Of a stretch of DNA of 64,000 nucleotides, positions 45,353 to 54,744 are shown piece after piece. The stretch is taken from positions 64,086-128,085 of the forward strand of contig NZ_QKTW01000007.1 in NCBI RefSeq assembly GCF_003236175.1. Reading direction: 5' to 3'. Made by a program: the position numbers and the translations under genes. Position 1 is the stretch's first letter, and each line of letters starts with the position of its first letter. Source of the stretch: Taibaiella soli (GTDB lineage Bacteria > Bacteroidota > Bacteroidia > Chitinophagales > Chitinophagaceae). The notes beneath the pieces are model-generated. The model made no database searches. It worked only from the letters and a program-made list of their open reading frames with translations, and was not told the origin of the DNA.

Positions 45353-45939
45353 TCTGGTTATTGCCCGCAGCGCATGCCCAGAATATGGAATTGCGTATGC
45401 TGGAATCAATACAGTCCGGCAGAACAACCACCGGTGTGCAAGTGGCAAACGGAATATCCAATACAATTTATCCGGTAGCAGCTGGTGCTGTAATAGGCGA
45501 ACTGGCTTACGGCTATCTGGCTCATGATAAAACATGGCAGACAAATGGCTGGCAAATGGCTGCAGGCCTCACCGTCACACTCGGTGCTACCTATATTTTG
45601 AAGAACACCGTAAAGCGGGAGCGTCCATTTCAGAAATATCCGGAGCAGGTAATTTCCGATTCCCACACTAATGAATATTCTTTTCCTTCAGGCCATACAT
45701 CTACCGCATTTTCGCTGGCAACCTCACTTAGTTTGCAGTGCCCGAAATGGTATGTCATCGCCCCTTCATTTTTATACGCCGGAGCTATCGGTTATTCCCG
45801 TATGTACCTCGGCATGCACTATCCTTCAGATGTAGCAGCTGGCGCCGTTATTGGCGTTGCTTCTTCCTGGATTACTTACAAAGGCACGCAATGGTTGCAA
45901 CATCGTAAGCAAGCAACTAAGAAACCGGAAACATTTTGA
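45295..45939 (+). CDS. PAP2-family phosphatase, exported
   Basis: A 214-residue protein with signal sequence (LVFLIWLLPAAHAQ, about residues 16-29) and the three PAP2 acid-phosphatase motifs: KRERPFQ, PSGHTSTAF and SRMYLGMHYPSD. Two or three hydrophobic helices follow the signal, placing the active site in the periplasm. Its coding region overlaps pnuC by 58 nt and the riboside kinase by 4 nt, so it is translationally coupled to both. PAP2 enzymes usually act on lipid phosphates; here the context suggests dephosphorylation of NMN or similar to riboside for PnuC, which is inference. Confidence 0.88.
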   Translation: MEKTFAYTVRSAVISLVFLIWLLPAAHAQNMELRMLESIQSGRTTTGVQVANGISNTIYPVAAGAVIGELAYGYLAHDKTWQTNGWQMAAGLTVTLGATYILKNTVKRERPFQKYPEQVISDSHTNEYSFPSGHTSTAFSLATSLSLQCPKWYVIAPSFLYAGAIGYSRMYLGMHYPSDVAAGAVIGVASSWITYKGTQWLQHRKQATKKPETF

Positions 45940-46466
45940 GTATCAAGAAAATTGTAGTTATCGGGCCGGAATCAACGGGCAAAAGTACTTTGAGTGCAGA
46001 TCTGGCCAAAGCATTCAATACCGTTTGGGTTCCTGAATTTGCACGTGATTATCTGATAGCACAGGATGGTTTTTATGAGGAAGAAGATTTACTGACGATT
46101 GCTAAAGGTCAACTGGCTCTGGAAGAGGAAGCTGGGGTAAATGCAAAAGATATATTGGTCTGTGATACTGATCTGTATGTTTTAAAAGTCTGGAGCGAGC
46201 ATAAATACGGCCGTTGCGATAATTGGATACTGGAGCAGATTGCACAACGGAAATACGATTTGTATTTACTCACCTATATTGATGTGACCTGGGAAGATGA
46301 TCCATTAAGGGAACATCCCGACGAAGAAATGCGCAATCATTTCTATAATGTCTACAGAGATATTGTGATGAACAGCGGTGTACCATGGATTGACGTTCGT
46401 GGAACTGAGACTGAAAGATTGAGCGCCGCCAGTCTGGCTATTAAGAATATGTTTAAGGTGCATTAA
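45936..46466 (+). CDS. NadR-type ribosylnicotinamide kinase
   Basis: A 176-residue cytosolic kinase corresponding to the C-terminal kinase domain of NadR, without the HTH or NMN adenylyltransferase domains. The P-loop is GPESTGKST (residues 9-17); VPEFARDYL, VCDTDLYVLKVWSEHKYG and YIDVTWEDDPLREHP are NadR-kinase signatures. It phosphorylates nicotinamide riboside to NMN, trapping what PnuC imports. The start is TTG 45936, overlapping the upstream stop by 4 nt; no ATG lies nearby in frame. Confidence 0.9.
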   Translation: MSIKKIVVIGPESTGKSTLSADLAKAFNTVWVPEFARDYLIAQDGFYEEEDLLTIAKGQLALEEEAGVNAKDILVCDTDLYVLKVWSEHKYGRCDNWILEQIAQRKYDLYLLTYIDVTWEDDPLREHPDEEMRNHFYNVYRDIVMNSGVPWIDVRGTETERLSAASLAIKNMFKVH

Positions 46467-46493
46467 TCAGCTTTAATTTTATTTCTTTGTTCC

Positions 46494-48350
46494 ATGAAAA
46501 ACAGGCGCTACCTCTACCTGGTTATTTTTGCCATACATATTCTTATTTCGCTGGTTGCATTTAAGGATTTCCGGATCGACCCGCAAAATTTTGCCTTTTC
46601 TAATGTGGAAGACGGTCTGAAAAATACTTTTACGCTTCTGTCTTATGTAAAAGAACCGGTAAGCCACGACGGGATTTTCAAGTATAACGCGATGAACTAT
46701 CCCTTCGGCGAATATGTTTTTTATACCGACAACACGCCATTGTTTTCCATCTGTTTCAAATGGTTTTGTCATCATATCTATGATCTTTCCGATTACACTT
46801 TCGAAATATTCCAGACGACATTAATACTGGGTATTATACTGAGTGGGTTGTTGTGTTTTTATATTTTCAGAAAACTATTTCGCGACGATCGCTTTGCGTT
46901 TCTGCTGGCTGTTTTTCTGCCATGGATTAATATGCAGGTGATGCGCATCTGGCGCGGCCATTTCAATCTTTCTTATTCTTTTCTGATTCTGCTTGCTATT
47001 GCTTTTAGTATCATGTGGTATGAGCGGAGGGAGCATCTGCGTAAAAGAATCTGGGTCCTGGCTGCCTCTGTATTGCTGGGTTATTGTGCGTTTTTTATTC
47101 ATGGATATTATTTGCCGATCGTTACAGGTTTTCAGGCAGCCATTCTCCTTATTTATGGATTATACAACAGGAAAACCAAAGATGGCAAGCAGAGTCTGGT
47201 TGCTTCTGTTGCGCTGCCGGTGATTACTGTAGGCTTCACACTTGCGACGCTATTAGCATTTGATAAGTTTTATGCATTCCGTAAAGATCAGAATGGCGGT
47301 TACGGCTGGGATGAGATAAAAGTGCATTTCGGTGCATTGGTAACCAGTCAGGATTTCTATACTATACCGTTCCCGCTGCGTAGCATGAAATGGAATTCTG
47401 ATGCAGAAACTTTGGCTTTTCTGGGGAATTGCGGACTCTTCGCAGCACTGTTTATGTTACTGCTGATTTTATTTCGGAAGGCGGAGCGCAGTCGTTTTAA
47501 AACTATTCAGAAAGAGTTTTTTAATGATCCGCTCAAAGCCTCTTTGTTTTGGGCAGGTCTGATGATGTTTTCTATTTCTATCGGCGAAACTTACAACACT
47601 GATGGTTCGGATGGGTTCATGGTTTACAATCTGTTCAATCCGTTCCTGTATCTTCACTGGTTTACCAACAGGGTGCAGCAATTCCGCTGCCTGGGCCGTT
47701 TGGCATGGCCTTTCTTCTTTAGTTTTTATGTATGGGTGATTTATACGCTCATCGCAATGACAAAGCATTATACCATAAAACAGAAATGGACAGTGCTGAT
47801 TGCATTTGCATTTTTCGGCGGCATGGAGATTAAAGACTATGTTGATAAATTTCAAAGCGTGCATAAAGACAATGTGCTGAGCAAAAAAAATGCGCCCGAC
47901 TTTAAGCCACTGAAGCTTGATTACAGTAAATACCAGGCATTCGTTCCAATTCCTTATTACACGGTAGGAAGCGAGGTTGGTGATTTCGTGTTGGATGATT
48001 ATGGTCCGGTTTCTTTGTTCTCATTCCAGTTTCAGATGCATTCAAAACTGCCGATGATGGCGTGTAAATTAAGTCGTACGGTTCCGGAACAGAGCCATAT
48101 GCTGCTTACATTATTTGCAAATGATAGTCTTTTACCTGAACTGAAAAGCAAATTGCAGCCGAAACCGGTATTAGTTTGTTATGATAAAACAGCGGCTGCA
48201 GACCTTTCTTTGGGCGTTGTACCAGGCGAAAACCGTGCCGTAGCAAGAGATTATTACTTGAAAATTAATCAGTTTCCGCAAAGAAATAAGCTGAATGCTA
48301 TTGACAGCTTCGGGAATATTGTATTTTACGAGTGGTACCCAAAATTGTAA
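46494..48350 (+). CDS. Polytopic membrane protein, GT-C-like
   Basis: A 618-residue membrane protein with about ten to eleven transmembrane segments (YLYLVIFAIHILISLVAF; FEIFQTTLILGIILSGLLCFYIF; FAFLLAVFLPWI; WVLAASVLLGYCAFFIHGYYLPI; FAALFMLLLILF; FFFSFYVWVIYTLI). A soluble C-terminal domain covers about 450-618. The layout of an acidic early loop (FRIDPQNFAFSNVEDGL) resembles GT-C lipid-linked sugar transferases, but no family signature is certain. The GT2 gene 5 nt downstream supports a role in glycan or lipid glycosylation. A TATTTCTTTG-like box ends 4 nt before ATG. Confidence 0.65.
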   Translation: MKNRRYLYLVIFAIHILISLVAFKDFRIDPQNFAFSNVEDGLKNTFTLLSYVKEPVSHDGIFKYNAMNYPFGEYVFYTDNTPLFSICFKWFCHHIYDLSDYTFEIFQTTLILGIILSGLLCFYIFRKLFRDDRFAFLLAVFLPWINMQVMRIWRGHFNLSYSFLILLAIAFSIMWYERREHLRKRIWVLAASVLLGYCAFFIHGYYLPIVTGFQAAILLIYGLYNRKTKDGKQSLVASVALPVITVGFTLATLLAFDKFYAFRKDQNGGYGWDEIKVHFGALVTSQDFYTIPFPLRSMKWNSDAETLAFLGNCGLFAALFMLLLILFRKAERSRFKTIQKEFFNDPLKASLFWAGLMMFSISIGETYNTDGSDGFMVYNLFNPFLYLHWFTNRVQQFRCLGRLAWPFFFSFYVWVIYTLIAMTKHYTIKQKWTVLIAFAFFGGMEIKDYVDKFQSVHKDNVLSKKNAPDFKPLKLDYSKYQAFVPIPYYTVGSEVGDFVLDDYGPVSLFSFQFQMHSKLPMMACKLSRTVPEQSHMLLTLFANDSLLPELKSKLQPKPVLVCYDKTAAADLSLGVVPGENRAVARDYYLKINQFPQRNKLNAIDSFGNIVFYEWYPKL

Positions 48351-48355
48351 TCTTC

Positions 48356-49054
48356 GTGCAGCTATCCATCATACTTCCTTGCTATAATCCGCTTCCTGGC
48401 TGGCACGAGCATATTATTACAAGCATTGAAAAAATCCGGAAAGAGATTGCCGGCGTAGAGCTGATTCTTGTCAATGATGGTTCTCCGGTAGATTTGTCGC
48501 GGGATATAGCGGTGCTGAAGAAAGAAATACCTGGCCTCAAATACATTCATTACCACGAAAACAAGGGTAAAGGCAACGCCATTCGCACCGGCTTGTCGAA
48601 AGCGGAAGGCCGTTATATCATCTATACAGACATTGATTTTCCGTACACGCATGAAAGCTTTATGCGGATTTACGAGACATTGATCTCTGATAAATGCGAT
48701 ATCGCTGTAGGCGTAAAGGATGATCTGTATTATGAGCATGTGCCCTTACTGCGAAAATGGACTTCCAAGACGCTTCGTTTTATGACCAGCCGCTTGCTGC
48801 GCATCAGCATTACGGATACGCAGTGCGGGCTGAAGGGTTTGAATCAGCATGCTGCCAGGATTTTGGAACAAGGTCAGATCAACCGCTACCTTTTCGATCT
48901 TGAGATGATTTATAATGCGGAACGCATGCATCAGCGCTTATTGCCCGTGCCTGTGTCGCTGCGTGAAGGCGTTAGCTTTTCTAAAGTGAAAATGAAAATA
49001 CTGGTGCGTGAGTTTACCAATTTCATGACCATCATTTCTCAAAAGCGCAGCTAA
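48356..49054 (+). CDS. GT2-family glycosyltransferase (polyprenyl-phosphate sugar type)
   Basis: A 232-residue cytosolic GT-A enzyme. GTG 48356 is preferred to GTG 48332 because GT2 proteins begin directly with the first strand (QLSIILPCYNP). Motifs: ELILVNDGSP, ENKGKGNAIRTGLSKAEGRYIIYTDIDFPY with the DxD metal site, and DTQCGLKGLN ... YLFDLEMIY typical of dolichyl-phosphate sugar synthase-like enzymes. It would make a lipid-linked sugar donor used by a GT-C enzyme, such as the preceding gene. Confidence 0.85.
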   Translation: MQLSIILPCYNPLPGWHEHIITSIEKIRKEIAGVELILVNDGSPVDLSRDIAVLKKEIPGLKYIHYHENKGKGNAIRTGLSKAEGRYIIYTDIDFPYTHESFMRIYETLISDKCDIAVGVKDDLYYEHVPLLRKWTSKTLRFMTSRLLRISITDTQCGLKGLNQHAARILEQGQINRYLFDLEMIYNAERMHQRLLPVPVSLREGVSFSKVKMKILVREFTNFMTIISQKRS

Positions 49055-49148
49055 AAAATAAAGGACAAGCAACGGTTTTTGCATTGGGTAGTTTTTTGCA
49101 ATCTGCAGGTTTTAATCACTTTTCATATAAATCGTAACTTCATGTACA

Positions 49149-49156
49149 TAACTTTT
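49149..49156 (+). promoter_or_regulatory. -7-like element before the YrdC/YciO gene (TAACTTTT)
   Basis: Seven of eight matches to TAnnTTTG, ending 5 nt before the ATG at 49162. Confidence 0.4.
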
Positions 49157-49161
49157 TCACC

Positions 49162-49782
49162 ATGTTGTTACATATTCATCCTGATAATCCGCAGCAGCGA
49201 AATATCAATACGGTCGTAGAAAGTCTCAGGAAAGGCGGCGTGATCATTTATCCTACAGATACGATTTATGGTCTGGGATGTGATATTTACAACACAGCAG
49301 CAATCGAGCGCATTTGCCGTATTAAAGGTATTGATCCGAAAAAAGCGCAATTTTCCTTTATCTGTTCCGATCTCAGCAACCTGAGTGACTATGCCAAAAG
49401 CATTGATACGCCTATATTCCGCATTCTGAAGCGTGCATTGCCCGGGCCGTATACATTTATTCTGGAAGCAAGTCGCGAAGTGCCGAAATTACTGAAAACA
49501 AAAAAAGATACGGTTGGTATTCGTGTGCCCGATCATAAGATTACTCAAATGCTCGTCCGGGAATTAGGACATCCGATTATGAGCGTTTCTTTGCCGATGC
49601 AGGGCGATGTAGAATACTATACTGACCCTGAGCAGATGCACGATCTTTTTGAAAAACTGGTGGACATTGTTATCGATAGCGGCCCGGGAAATATTGTTCC
49701 TTCAACGGTTGTAGATTGTACCAGCGGTGAACCGGAACTGATTCGTGAAGGTGCAGGCCCGTGGGAAGGATTGTTTGATTAA
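49162..49782 (+). CDS. YrdC/YciO-family threonylcarbamoyl-AMP synthase-like protein
   Basis: A 206-residue protein of the Sua5/YciO/YrdC family. Motifs: GGVIIYPTDTIYGLGCDIYN, KRALPGPYTFIL, VGIRVPDH, PIMSVSLPMQGD and the closing PSTVVDCTSGEPELIREGAG. The family makes threonylcarbamoyl-AMP for tRNA t6A37 formation, or belongs to its YciO branch. The segment KGIDPKKAQFSFICSDLSNL, where Sua5/TsaC has KxRPxxxPL, points to the YciO branch, so activity on tRNA is uncertain. Confidence 0.85.
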   Translation: MLLHIHPDNPQQRNINTVVESLRKGGVIIYPTDTIYGLGCDIYNTAAIERICRIKGIDPKKAQFSFICSDLSNLSDYAKSIDTPIFRILKRALPGPYTFILEASREVPKLLKTKKDTVGIRVPDHKITQMLVRELGHPIMSVSLPMQGDVEYYTDPEQMHDLFEKLVDIVIDSGPGNIVPSTVVDCTSGEPELIREGAGPWEGLFD

Positions 49783-49789
49783 AATAGCT

Positions 49790-49872
49790 GATGGCTGATT
49801 TCAGTTTTAAGTGATAAGTTGTAAGTTTTAAGTCTGGGGACTCACGACCGACAATTGACAACTCATAAATAG
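49790..49872. repeat. Promoter-upstream simple repeats
   Basis: AGCTGATGGCTGATTTCAG, TTAAGTGATAAGTTGTAAG and GACAATTGACAACTC occur in sequence just upstream of the ligA promoter, the same classes of simple repeat seen before other genes in the window. Confidence 0.5.
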
Positions 49873-49894
49873 ATCCGACATCAGCGATTTGGCC

Positions 49895-49902
49895 TATTTT
49901 TG
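49895..49902 (+). promoter_or_regulatory. -7 element of ligA (TATTTTTG)
   Basis: TATTTTTG ends 4 nt before the ATG at 49907; the transcript would start at or next to the start codon. Confidence 0.6.
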
Positions 49903-49906
49903 GGCC

Positions 49907-52000
49907 ATGTACACAAAGCAGGACGAACAGCAACTATATAAGCAGGCAAAAGATCTTTTGGCGCTCACAGCGGTAAATGATCCGGCTGCAACGATTGATC
50001 AGCTTAAAACGATTATCAATTTTGCCGACTGGAAATATTATGTACAGGACGAGCCTGTTTTGGCTGATATTGAGTACGACCAGCTTTTTAAACAATTAAA
50101 ACATCTCGAAGGCGCTTTCCCTGAATTACTCACAGAAGATTCTCCAACGCAACGTATAGCGCAGGGAATAAGCGAGCGTTTTCCAACCGTTGCACATCTT
50201 GTGCCGATGCTCAGTCTTGACAATACTTATAATGCTGATGATCTTTCTGATTGGGATCGTCGTTGTCGTGAATTGGCAGGTACGGATAAAATTGAGTATT
50301 GTGTAGAGCCAAAATATGATGGCGCGAGTATTTCGTTGATTTATGAAAATGGAAAGCTGGTGCGCGGTGCAACGCGTGGTGATGGTGTGATGGGGGAAGA
50401 AATTACTACTAATATCCGCCAGATAAAATCAATTCCGCTGGCAGCGGATTTTTTGAAAGATGGTGTCGGGCAAATCGAAATCCGCGGTGAAGTGGTTATT
50501 CATAAAGAAACATTCGCAGCCTTTAATCAGCAGCGTACAGCAGAGGGCCTGGCGCCGTTAGCTAATCCGCGCAATGCGGCCTCCGGAACATTGCGGATGC
50601 TTGATCCTGAAGAAGTGCGTAAACGCAGATTGTCTGCCGTCCTATATCACATTAGTTATTACACACAGCAAGGCGAAAAGCCGGAAGCGTTGAATACACA
50701 CTTTGGTTCGCTGCAATGGTTGTACAGCCTGGGTTTCCCGACGCCGGTAAAAGAAATGAAACGTTTCGGCAGCATTGATGAGGTCATAGAATTCTGTCAT
50801 GCATTTGAAGAACGCCGAGATGATCTCCCTTACGAAGTAGATGGGCTTGTTATCAAAGTAAACAGCTTCGATATGCAGGATAAAATGGGGATGACCACAC
50901 ACCATCCGCGTTGGGCTGTAGCGTTCAAATTTAAAGCCAGGCAAGCTACAAGTAAATTACGCCGCGTAGAGTTTCAGGTGGGTCGTACAGGTTCTGTAAC
51001 ACCAGTCGCGAAAATTGATCCGGTGCCTATTGGCGGGGTGACTGTAAGTTCTATTTCATTGTTTAATGAAGATGTGGTTCGCGAAAAAGATTTACATATC
51101 GGCGATACTGTGTTGGTAGAACGTGCCGGCGATGTGATTCCATATATTGTAAAACCACTTGCGGAATTACGTGATGGAACAGAAACCGAAATAGAGTTTC
51201 CGAAGAATTGCCCGGTGTGTGGTGAAGCGCTTGAAAAACCACAGGGAGAAGCCGTTTGGCGTTGCATTAATATTAGCTGTCCGGCGCAGGTGGTAGAGCG
51301 CATTATGCACTTTGCCAGCAAAGATGCAATGGATATCCGTAGCCTCGGCGGCGCAAATGTGCTTCGTTTTTATGAGAATAAAATCGTGACAGATATTCCG
51401 GGTATTTATCACATCAATTGGGATGAAGTAAAAGGCTGGGAAGGTTTCGGTGCCAAGTCCGTTTCTAATCTGAAGCAAGCGATTGAAAATTCAAAACAAC
51501 AACCGCTCAATCGGCTGATTTATGGTCTTGGTATTCGCCATGTTGGTGAAACAATGGCTAAGACTCTGGCGAATGCGGTAGGTCATATCAAAGAGCTGTA
51601 TGACTGGACAGAAGAGCAACTGATTGCACTCGAAGATGTTGGTCCGAAGGTTGCAGCATCTGTAGCGCATTTCTTCCATGCGCATGAAAACCGCCATATG
51701 CTGGATTTACTGGAAAAGGAAGGCGTGAATCTTGCCAATCAGTTAAAAGGGCACGCGGGTGTAGAAGGTGAGTTGTCGGGTAAGACATTTTTATTCACTG
51801 GTACACTCAGCCATTTCAAGCGCAGTGATGCAGAAGTGATGGTAGAAGCTAAAGGTGGCGCCATTCTCGGGGGCGTAAGCAGTAAGCTGAATTATCTTGT
51901 TGTAGGCGAAGACGCAGGTTCTAAATTAGAAAAAGCGAAGAAGCTGGGAACCGTAAATATTCTTACAGAAGAAGAGTTTCTGGCGTTGATACAATCTTAA
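49907..52000 (+). CDS. NAD-dependent DNA ligase LigA
   Basis: A 697-residue replicative and repair ligase that seals nicks using NAD+. Ia/adenylation domain with Lys136 in EPKYDGAS, OB fold (GRTGSVTPVAKIDPVPIGGVTVS), zinc finger (CPVCGEAL ... CINISCPAQ), helix-hairpin-helix array (YGLGIRHVGETMAKTLAN; LEDVGPKVAASV) and C-terminal BRCT (LSGKTFLFTGTLSHFKRSDAEVMVEAKGG). ATG 49907 (MYTKQDEQ) is preferred over 49889 because a promoter box overlaps the longer version. Essential housekeeping gene. Confidence 0.98.
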   Translation: MYTKQDEQQLYKQAKDLLALTAVNDPAATIDQLKTIINFADWKYYVQDEPVLADIEYDQLFKQLKHLEGAFPELLTEDSPTQRIAQGISERFPTVAHLVPMLSLDNTYNADDLSDWDRRCRELAGTDKIEYCVEPKYDGASISLIYENGKLVRGATRGDGVMGEEITTNIRQIKSIPLAADFLKDGVGQIEIRGEVVIHKETFAAFNQQRTAEGLAPLANPRNAASGTLRMLDPEEVRKRRLSAVLYHISYYTQQGEKPEALNTHFGSLQWLYSLGFPTPVKEMKRFGSIDEVIEFCHAFEERRDDLPYEVDGLVIKVNSFDMQDKMGMTTHHPRWAVAFKFKARQATSKLRRVEFQVGRTGSVTPVAKIDPVPIGGVTVSSISLFNEDVVREKDLHIGDTVLVERAGDVIPYIVKPLAELRDGTETEIEFPKNCPVCGEALEKPQGEAVWRCINISCPAQVVERIMHFASKDAMDIRSLGGANVLRFYENKIVTDIPGIYHINWDEVKGWEGFGAKSVSNLKQAIENSKQQPLNRLIYGLGIRHVGETMAKTLANAVGHIKELYDWTEEQLIALEDVGPKVAASVAHFFHAHENRHMLDLLEKEGVNLANQLKGHAGVEGELSGKTFLFTGTLSHFKRSDAEVMVEAKGGAILGGVSSKLNYLVVGEDAGSKLEKAKKLGTVNILTEEEFLALIQS

Positions 52001-52059
52001 ATCGTTGATTACCGCGTGAGTTGGTAATTGTCGGTTGTGAGCGCCATATTATTTAATTT

Positions 52060-52090
52060 AAAAAGGTTGTCCATAGGGACAACCTTTTTT
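52060..52090. terminator. Bidirectional terminator between ligA and the minus-strand gene
   Basis: AAAAGGTTGTCC pairs with GGACAACCTTTT around ATAG, with A and T runs on both sides, serving the two convergent genes. Confidence 0.9.
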
Positions 52091-52154
52091 ATGTTCTTTT
52101 TGAGTTCGCATCGTTTTAAGCAATCACAGCTTGATGCTTGCAACTGTCGAAGGC

Positions 52155-53768
52155 TTAAATGCTCGGATCAAATTGGCACCAGGCAATTTTTATACTTGTT
52201 TTATTGTTCGCATACTCCTGCATTACTACGGCGTATAGGCCGGTTGATTCGTTATAGTTTGCACTTTCCAGCTGGCAAGGTTTTGCTTCACCCGCTGCCG
52301 GTGTTCCGAATAAATAAGATTTAGTCAATTCCCGTTTGCGGTTCAATGTATAACATATTGCGTTGCTGTAGTCAAAGTTCGTTACAGCATTGAGCGTATC
52401 AGTGATTTTCCTGTCAAAATTCTCAACGAGGTCATTTACCAGAATATGATAATTACCTTTTACGGGCAATACCTCAAACGATGCAAACTGGCTATAGTGG
52501 TCTTCTGCAGCCATGTCCCGGAACAAATGCCGTGTGGTATTTCTTCGCGAAAGATCTTCAGCTTCGTACAAACTATACAACACTTGCTTTTTCGGTATAA
52601 CCAGGCAGAAAACAGAAGAACCGTTATCATTCAGAATATTCACAGCAAGGTGACCAAGGTAAGTCTGGTGAAAATCTTTTCCTTTTTCATGTTTGAAATA
52701 ATCGTGCTGCATTTCATAGAACACAGCCGAGGCGCCGGTTTTGCTGGTGTGCATACGCAGTGGTATCCAGGCTGAAGGCGTCATCGTATCGCGCATGCCC
52801 GCAGTTTTTTCGTTGATTTTATCTTCTTCGATAACACTGCTGGACGCTACCGAAAAATCGGATTTTGCAAAGGAGAAAAAATAAGGAACAGGGAAATAGG
52901 CAGTCTCTTTGTTTTCGCCCACCTTCTCTTCTGTTGAATACATATTCATGGCCATCATGTTTTCTGTTTCCGCAAATTCGTTAGGCGTAAAAACAGAAAA
53001 ATAGGAAGGAATTCGATCGTCAATTTCCACTTTTTGCAAACTGCAGGCAGTGTCATTTTCATTAAGTCTTGCATTGTACAGATATTGCTTAAACTGTCCG
53101 TCGGCAATCTGTATATATAAGCTAAAACATGCATAAATGGCGTCTTTTTCAGCATTAAAACCATTGTAGCGCATGGTGTGCAACTCCTCGAATGGTTTAT
53201 CGATACTTACTTCGCGCAGTTTTTCATTTTTAGAACTCCAGATGCTGATTTTTATTTTTTCATCCGGCATAAACGCCAGGTTTTTATAATGCAGGATTGC
53301 ATACTGGTCTTTGCCGGAAAATTGCTGTACGTAAAAGATCGTTTCATTTTTGAAAGTCGGTGCACGTTCCACAACCTCTTCCTTAAGCAGCTTTCCTGTG
53401 TTCGCGTCTATACGCAGGCGCATGAGCGACATGCGGCTCAGGTATGGTTGTTGAATAAACAGCACTGCTTCGCCATTAATGTCAAACAACCCTTTAAAAT
53501 CTGCCTGGTTCAAAGCGTTGATGTCTACTATTTCGCAAGTATGTTTTTGCGAAGCAATTTCCTTGTGTGATTTATCAAACACTTTTAAGACGATTCCTTT
53601 GTAGGGCTCAAAATGGAGGAGTAATGTGTTGCCGTTCCTGACCTGCAGCAGCTTGTTGTAACCCACCGCGGGGATTTCGATAGGATCGCTGTAAACGATT
53701 TTTGCAGCTTGTGCGCCGGCTGCGGTGTAAAGCAGCACTGCGGCGAATAGAGTTATTAGTTTTTTCAT
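52155..53768 (-). CDS. Exported protein of unknown function
   Basis: A 537-residue protein with signal peptide MKKLITLFAAVLLYTAAGAQA. No family recognised. The mature part alternates short beta strands with charged loops (GKLLKEEVVERAP; FYVQQFSGKDQYAILHYKN; EKIKISIWSSKNEKLREVSI; GNYHILVNDLVENFDRKI), as in a propeller-like fold. It lacks a T9SS sorting domain and a lipobox, so it probably stays in the periplasm. Monocistronic. It could be a lineage-specific surface or periplasmic protein; nothing firmer can be read. Confidence 0.7.
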   Translation of the reverse strand: MKKLITLFAAVLLYTAAGAQAAKIVYSDPIEIPAVGYNKLLQVRNGNTLLLHFEPYKGIVLKVFDKSHKEIASQKHTCEIVDINALNQADFKGLFDINGEAVLFIQQPYLSRMSLMRLRIDANTGKLLKEEVVERAPTFKNETIFYVQQFSGKDQYAILHYKNLAFMPDEKIKISIWSSKNEKLREVSIDKPFEELHTMRYNGFNAEKDAIYACFSLYIQIADGQFKQYLYNARLNENDTACSLQKVEIDDRIPSYFSVFTPNEFAETENMMAMNMYSTEEKVGENKETAYFPVPYFFSFAKSDFSVASSSVIEEDKINEKTAGMRDTMTPSAWIPLRMHTSKTGASAVFYEMQHDYFKHEKGKDFHQTYLGHLAVNILNDNGSSVFCLVIPKKQVLYSLYEAEDLSRRNTTRHLFRDMAAEDHYSQFASFEVLPVKGNYHILVNDLVENFDRKITDTLNAVTNFDYSNAICYTLNRKRELTKSYLFGTPAAGEAKPCQLESANYNESTGLYAVVMQEYANNKTSIKIAWCQFDPSI

Positions 53769-53822
53769 TTTTTAAAAGAATGCGGACGCAATTTAATATT
53801 CCTCATACACAAAAAGAGTAGC

Positions 53823-53830
53823 TATTTTTG
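53823..53830 (+). promoter_or_regulatory. -7 element before the GNAT gene (TATTTTTG)
   Basis: TATTTTTG ends 3 nt before the ATG at 53834, so the mRNA is expected to be leaderless. Confidence 0.55.
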
Positions 53831-53833
53831 ATT

Positions 53834-54400
53834 ATGATCAGACCAGCAACTAGAGCAGACGCGGATTTTGTGGTGCCATTAATCGTGAAAGCGCTAGTGC
53901 CGGGGGCGTTTCAATTGACAGGTTCTGGCAGCGAACAAGAGGCTTATCCAGTCGTGAAAAAGTTTTTTCTTCAGGAAATAAACAGACATAGCTATCGCAA
54001 CGCATTGGTTTATCAGGATGCGAAGCAAGGCGTCATTGGTTCCGTTGTTTTTTACAATGGTGATGAAGAAGAAGCAATGGCTCAGCCGATCAATGATTTC
54101 CTAAATGCTTATTATGAGGATGAAGAAGAGCAGTATTTGTTTGAGGCAGAATCCGCATCCGGTGAATTTTATATTGATACGATAAGTGTTCGTGACGACT
54201 TCAGAGGGAAAGGAATCGGGCAACAACTGATTGAAGCCGCATGTGCCGCGGCTAAATCAAGAGGCGCTACTAAGATGGGGCTCATTGTAGATGATGAAAA
54301 TCCGCTGGCAAAAAAATTGTACGAACGTATAGGTTTCGTAACCGTCGGACAAAAGCAATTGTGGGAGCATAGTTACGACCATATGCAGCGAAATTTATGA
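53834..54400 (+). CDS. GNAT-family N-acetyltransferase
   Basis: A 188-residue acetyltransferase. The fold signatures are MIRPATRADADFVVPLI at the start, FYIDTISVRDDFRGKGIGQQLIEAA with the acetyl-CoA-binding RGKGIG loop, and GLIVDDENPLAKKLYERIGFVTVGQ. An acidic insert is present (YEDEEEQYLFEAES). ATG 53834 is preferred to the TTG at 53828. Substrate unknown. Monocistronic. Confidence 0.88.
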   Translation: MIRPATRADADFVVPLIVKALVPGAFQLTGSGSEQEAYPVVKKFFLQEINRHSYRNALVYQDAKQGVIGSVVFYNGDEEEAMAQPINDFLNAYYEDEEEQYLFEAESASGEFYIDTISVRDDFRGKGIGQQLIEAACAAAKSRGATKMGLIVDDENPLAKKLYERIGFVTVGQKQLWEHSYDHMQRNL

Positions 54401-54500
54401 CTGGTGAAGTATTATGAATGCTTTGCGTCGTAGTGAGAAAAAAGCAGGATAAAATGGACTACCCGTTCAGAGACTCCTTTTGGGGATGGGGTAAAATATA

Positions 54501-54525
54501 AAAGCCTCACGTGAAGCGAGGCTTT
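54501..54525 (+). terminator. Terminator after the GNAT gene
   Basis: AAAGCCTC pairs with GAGGCTTT across ACGTGAAGC; no T run beyond the stem. Confidence 0.6.
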
Positions 54526-54744
54526 CAAGGGGATAACCAGGAATTGTTTTGGAGAGAATTTCCTGGAGAGAAAGAGCCGATTTTGTGCGAAAGCGATTTT
54601 TACATTTCCTACATCGTCTATTAACTTTCAATCACTTTCTATTACAAAGATCAAAAGGAACGGATATTATATCAACGAGCCTTTTACGGAATTTTTCACG
54701 CTTTTTTCACTGAGCCTTTACCGTAAAAACCCGGTGTTAATTTG

